NCBI GenBank assembly: GCA_900555195.1 | Contig: USKC01000184.1 | Coordinates: forward strand, 1-6,414 | Direction: 5' to 3' | From: an uncultured Lachnospiraceae bacterium | Lineage (GTDB): Bacteria > Bacillota > Clostridia > Lachnospirales > Lachnospiraceae | DNA length: 6,414 bases | Shown here: one piece after another, positions 5,563 to 6,414 of the stretch | How positions within the stretch are numbered: position 1 is the stretch's first letter | Layout: the number at the start of each line of letters is the position of its first letter | Notes under the pieces: model-generated | What the model was told of the DNA's origin: nothing | Database searches by the model: none | Seen by the model: the letters and a program-made list of their open reading frames with translations, nothing else | Position numbers and translations under genes: made by a program

Positions 5563-5901
5563 GCATTGAAGAAAGAGAGTACATCCATGGAAGCCTTACA
5601 GAGAAGGCCCTGGGCGGGAAATCCGCCGTGCTGAGAGGGGACAAGCCGAGATGGATGGAAGATGGCTTTCTGAGCGGCGCACCGAACCGCGATGGCGGCT
5701 AGGCTGCGACAGGTGCCGCCTGTTACAGCGGCAGGGTATTCGGCTGGAACGTTTCTTCCATAGAGGAGGCGGAGCATGCGGCGGTGTACCTGCAAAGGCC
5801 GCATTCGCGAGGATGCGGTGAAGAGAAGTGGTACCACGGGAGATCGGCCCGTCTTCTTGATTTTAACAAAAGCTTAAAATCTAAGAAGGCGGGCTTTTGT
5901 T
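5563..5901 (+). promoter_or_regulatory. Methionine T-box riboswitch (tRNA-Met-sensing leader of metG)
   Basis: This leader RNA reads the charging state of tRNA-Met and lets transcription enter metG when uncharged tRNA binds. Stem I: GAAAG (5571-5575) pairs with CTTTC (5666-5670) and CATCCAT (5582-5588) with ATGGATG (5651-5657). Between them is a specifier loop with AGAGTA (5576-5581) and the ATG specifier codon at 5662-5664, followed by a purine. The distal arm has TTACAGAGA (5596-5604) and TGCTGAGAG (5629-5637), resembling the paired T-loop elements. Stem II: GGCGGC (5694-5699) with GCCGCC (5715-5720). Stem III: an eight-pair stem (5799-5806/5811-5818) capped by a GCGA tetraloop. Antiterminator: AGAAG (5824-5828), seven-base bulge TGGTACC (5829-5835), ACGGG (5836-5840) pairing with CCCGT (5848-5852), then CTTCT (5853-5857). 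The TGGT fits ACCA of tRNA-Met (discriminator A). A short reading frame across this region is not a gene. Confidence 0.95.
5847..5901 (+). terminator. T-box-controlled terminator upstream of metG
   Basis: A 20-base left arm (5847-5866) pairs with 5874-5894 with one G-U pair and one bulged base, around a CAAAAGC loop, followed by TTTTGTT. The left arm reuses bases 5848-5857 of the antiterminator, so the two structures exclude each other. This is the off state when tRNA-Met is charged. Confidence 0.93.
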
Positions 5902-5938
5902 AATGGATTCGATGAAAACAAGAGAGAGGAGCAGGAGA

Positions 5939-6414
5939 ATGATGAGCAAAGGAAAGTTTTATATGACGACGGCCATTGCCTATACCTCCGGGAAACCGCA
6001 CATCGGCAACACTTATGAGGCGGTGCTGGCTGACAGTATTGCGCGTTTCAAGAGGAAGGACGGCTATGAGGTATTTTTCCAGACGGGAACGGACGAGCAT
6101 GGGCAGAAGATCGAGCTGAAGGCCCAGGAAGCGGGCGTATCTCCTCAGGAATATGTGGATAAGGTGGCGGGTGAAGTGAAGCGCCTGTGGGATCTGATGG
6201 GGACTTCCTATGATAAATTCATCCGTACCACAGATGCGGATCACACAAAGCAGGTGCAGAAGATTTTCAAGAGGCTGTATGACCAGGGAGATATCTATAA
6301 AGGGCATTATGAAGGCCTTTATTGTACGCCCTGCGAATCCTTCTGGACCGCTTCCCAGCTGGTGGACGGCAAATGCCCGGACTGCGGCAGAGAGGTGAAG
6401 CCCGCCAGGGAAGA
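5939..6414 (+). CDS. metG: Methionyl-tRNA synthetase (5' part, cut by window end)
   Basis: The N-terminal roughly 158 residues of MetRS, the class I enzyme that charges tRNA-Met with methionine; the gene runs off the window. Numbered from the second of two adjacent ATGs (5942), the class I signature is P19-H20-I21-G22-N23 after A-Y-T-S-G-K. The conserved G49-T-D-E-H-G-Q-K-I-E loop follows. The connective-peptide zinc knuckle has C128-x2-C131 and C145-x2-C148, the four-cysteine form. Two AGGAG sites (5927-5931 and 5933-5937) precede the start. The first is seven bases from ATG 5939 and the second four bases from ATG 5942, so either may be used; they differ by one Met. The T-box leader with a Met specifier directly upstream confirms the identity. 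The catalytic K-M-S-K-S motif and anticodon-binding domain lie beyond the window. Confidence 0.97.
   Translation, partial: MMSKGKFYMTTAIAYTSGKPHIGNTYEAVLADSIARFKRKDGYEVFFQTGTDEHGQKIELKAQEAGVSPQEYVDKVAGEVKRLWDLMGTSYDKFIRTTDADHTKQVQKIFKRLYDQGDIYKGHYEGLYCTPCESFWTASQLVDGKCPDCGREVKPARE

Noticed and set aside
5475..5702. A 75-codon + strand reading frame upstream of metG
   Set aside because: It runs through Stem I of the T-box leader; the RNA structure explains the sequence.
5529..5837. A 102-codon - strand reading frame across the T-box leader
   Set aside because: No family resemblance; it is the complement of structured leader RNA.

Overview
The window looks like a chromosomal segment from an anaerobic Gram-positive clostridium, most likely Lachnospiraceae. 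The clues are strong AGGAGG-type ribosome binding sites, a lipoprotein-type sugar-binding protein, a clostridial-type thiolase, a T-box leader in front of metG, and moderate GC content with AT-rich promoters. The assignment is from gene style only; no database search was possible.

Left part (1-4129, + strand): a carbohydrate-uptake locus. It opens with the C-terminal end of a MalG-type ABC permease (1-255). A 205-base gap holds a near-consensus promoter surrounded by inverted and direct repeats. Then come a family 1 sugar-binding lipoprotein (461-1825), an intrinsic terminator, an esterase-fold protein (2008-2877), a short repeat-bearing intergenic stretch, and a LacI-family regulator (3089-4129). 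The likely logic is uptake of a sugar or oligosaccharide, with the LacI protein controlling transport. The target operator is inferred, not shown. No ATPase gene is visible.

The esterase-fold protein is odd. Its nucleophile-elbow motif reads G-Y-A-M-G-G, so alanine stands where the catalytic serine should be. The usual acidic residue is Glu rather than Asp, and the His is kept. It may be a pseudo-enzyme.

Middle (4130-4214): a hairpin flanked by A- and T-tracts serves as a shared terminator for the convergent lacI and thiolase genes.

Right part: a complete acetyl-CoA C-acetyltransferase (4215-5399, - strand) with all catalytic residues. It is divergent from a methionine T-box leader (about 5563-5901) and the 5' part of metG (5939 to the window end). 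The T-box is well resolved: an ATG specifier, a TGGT bulge that fits the ACCA end of tRNA-Met, and mutually exclusive antiterminator and terminator hairpins.

No CRISPR array, tRNA, rRNA, transposase or phage gene was seen. The points most worth following are the serine-less esterase, the palindrome cluster at the binding-protein promoter, and a roughly 74-base element with inverted ends and a 13-base tandem duplication upstream of lacI.
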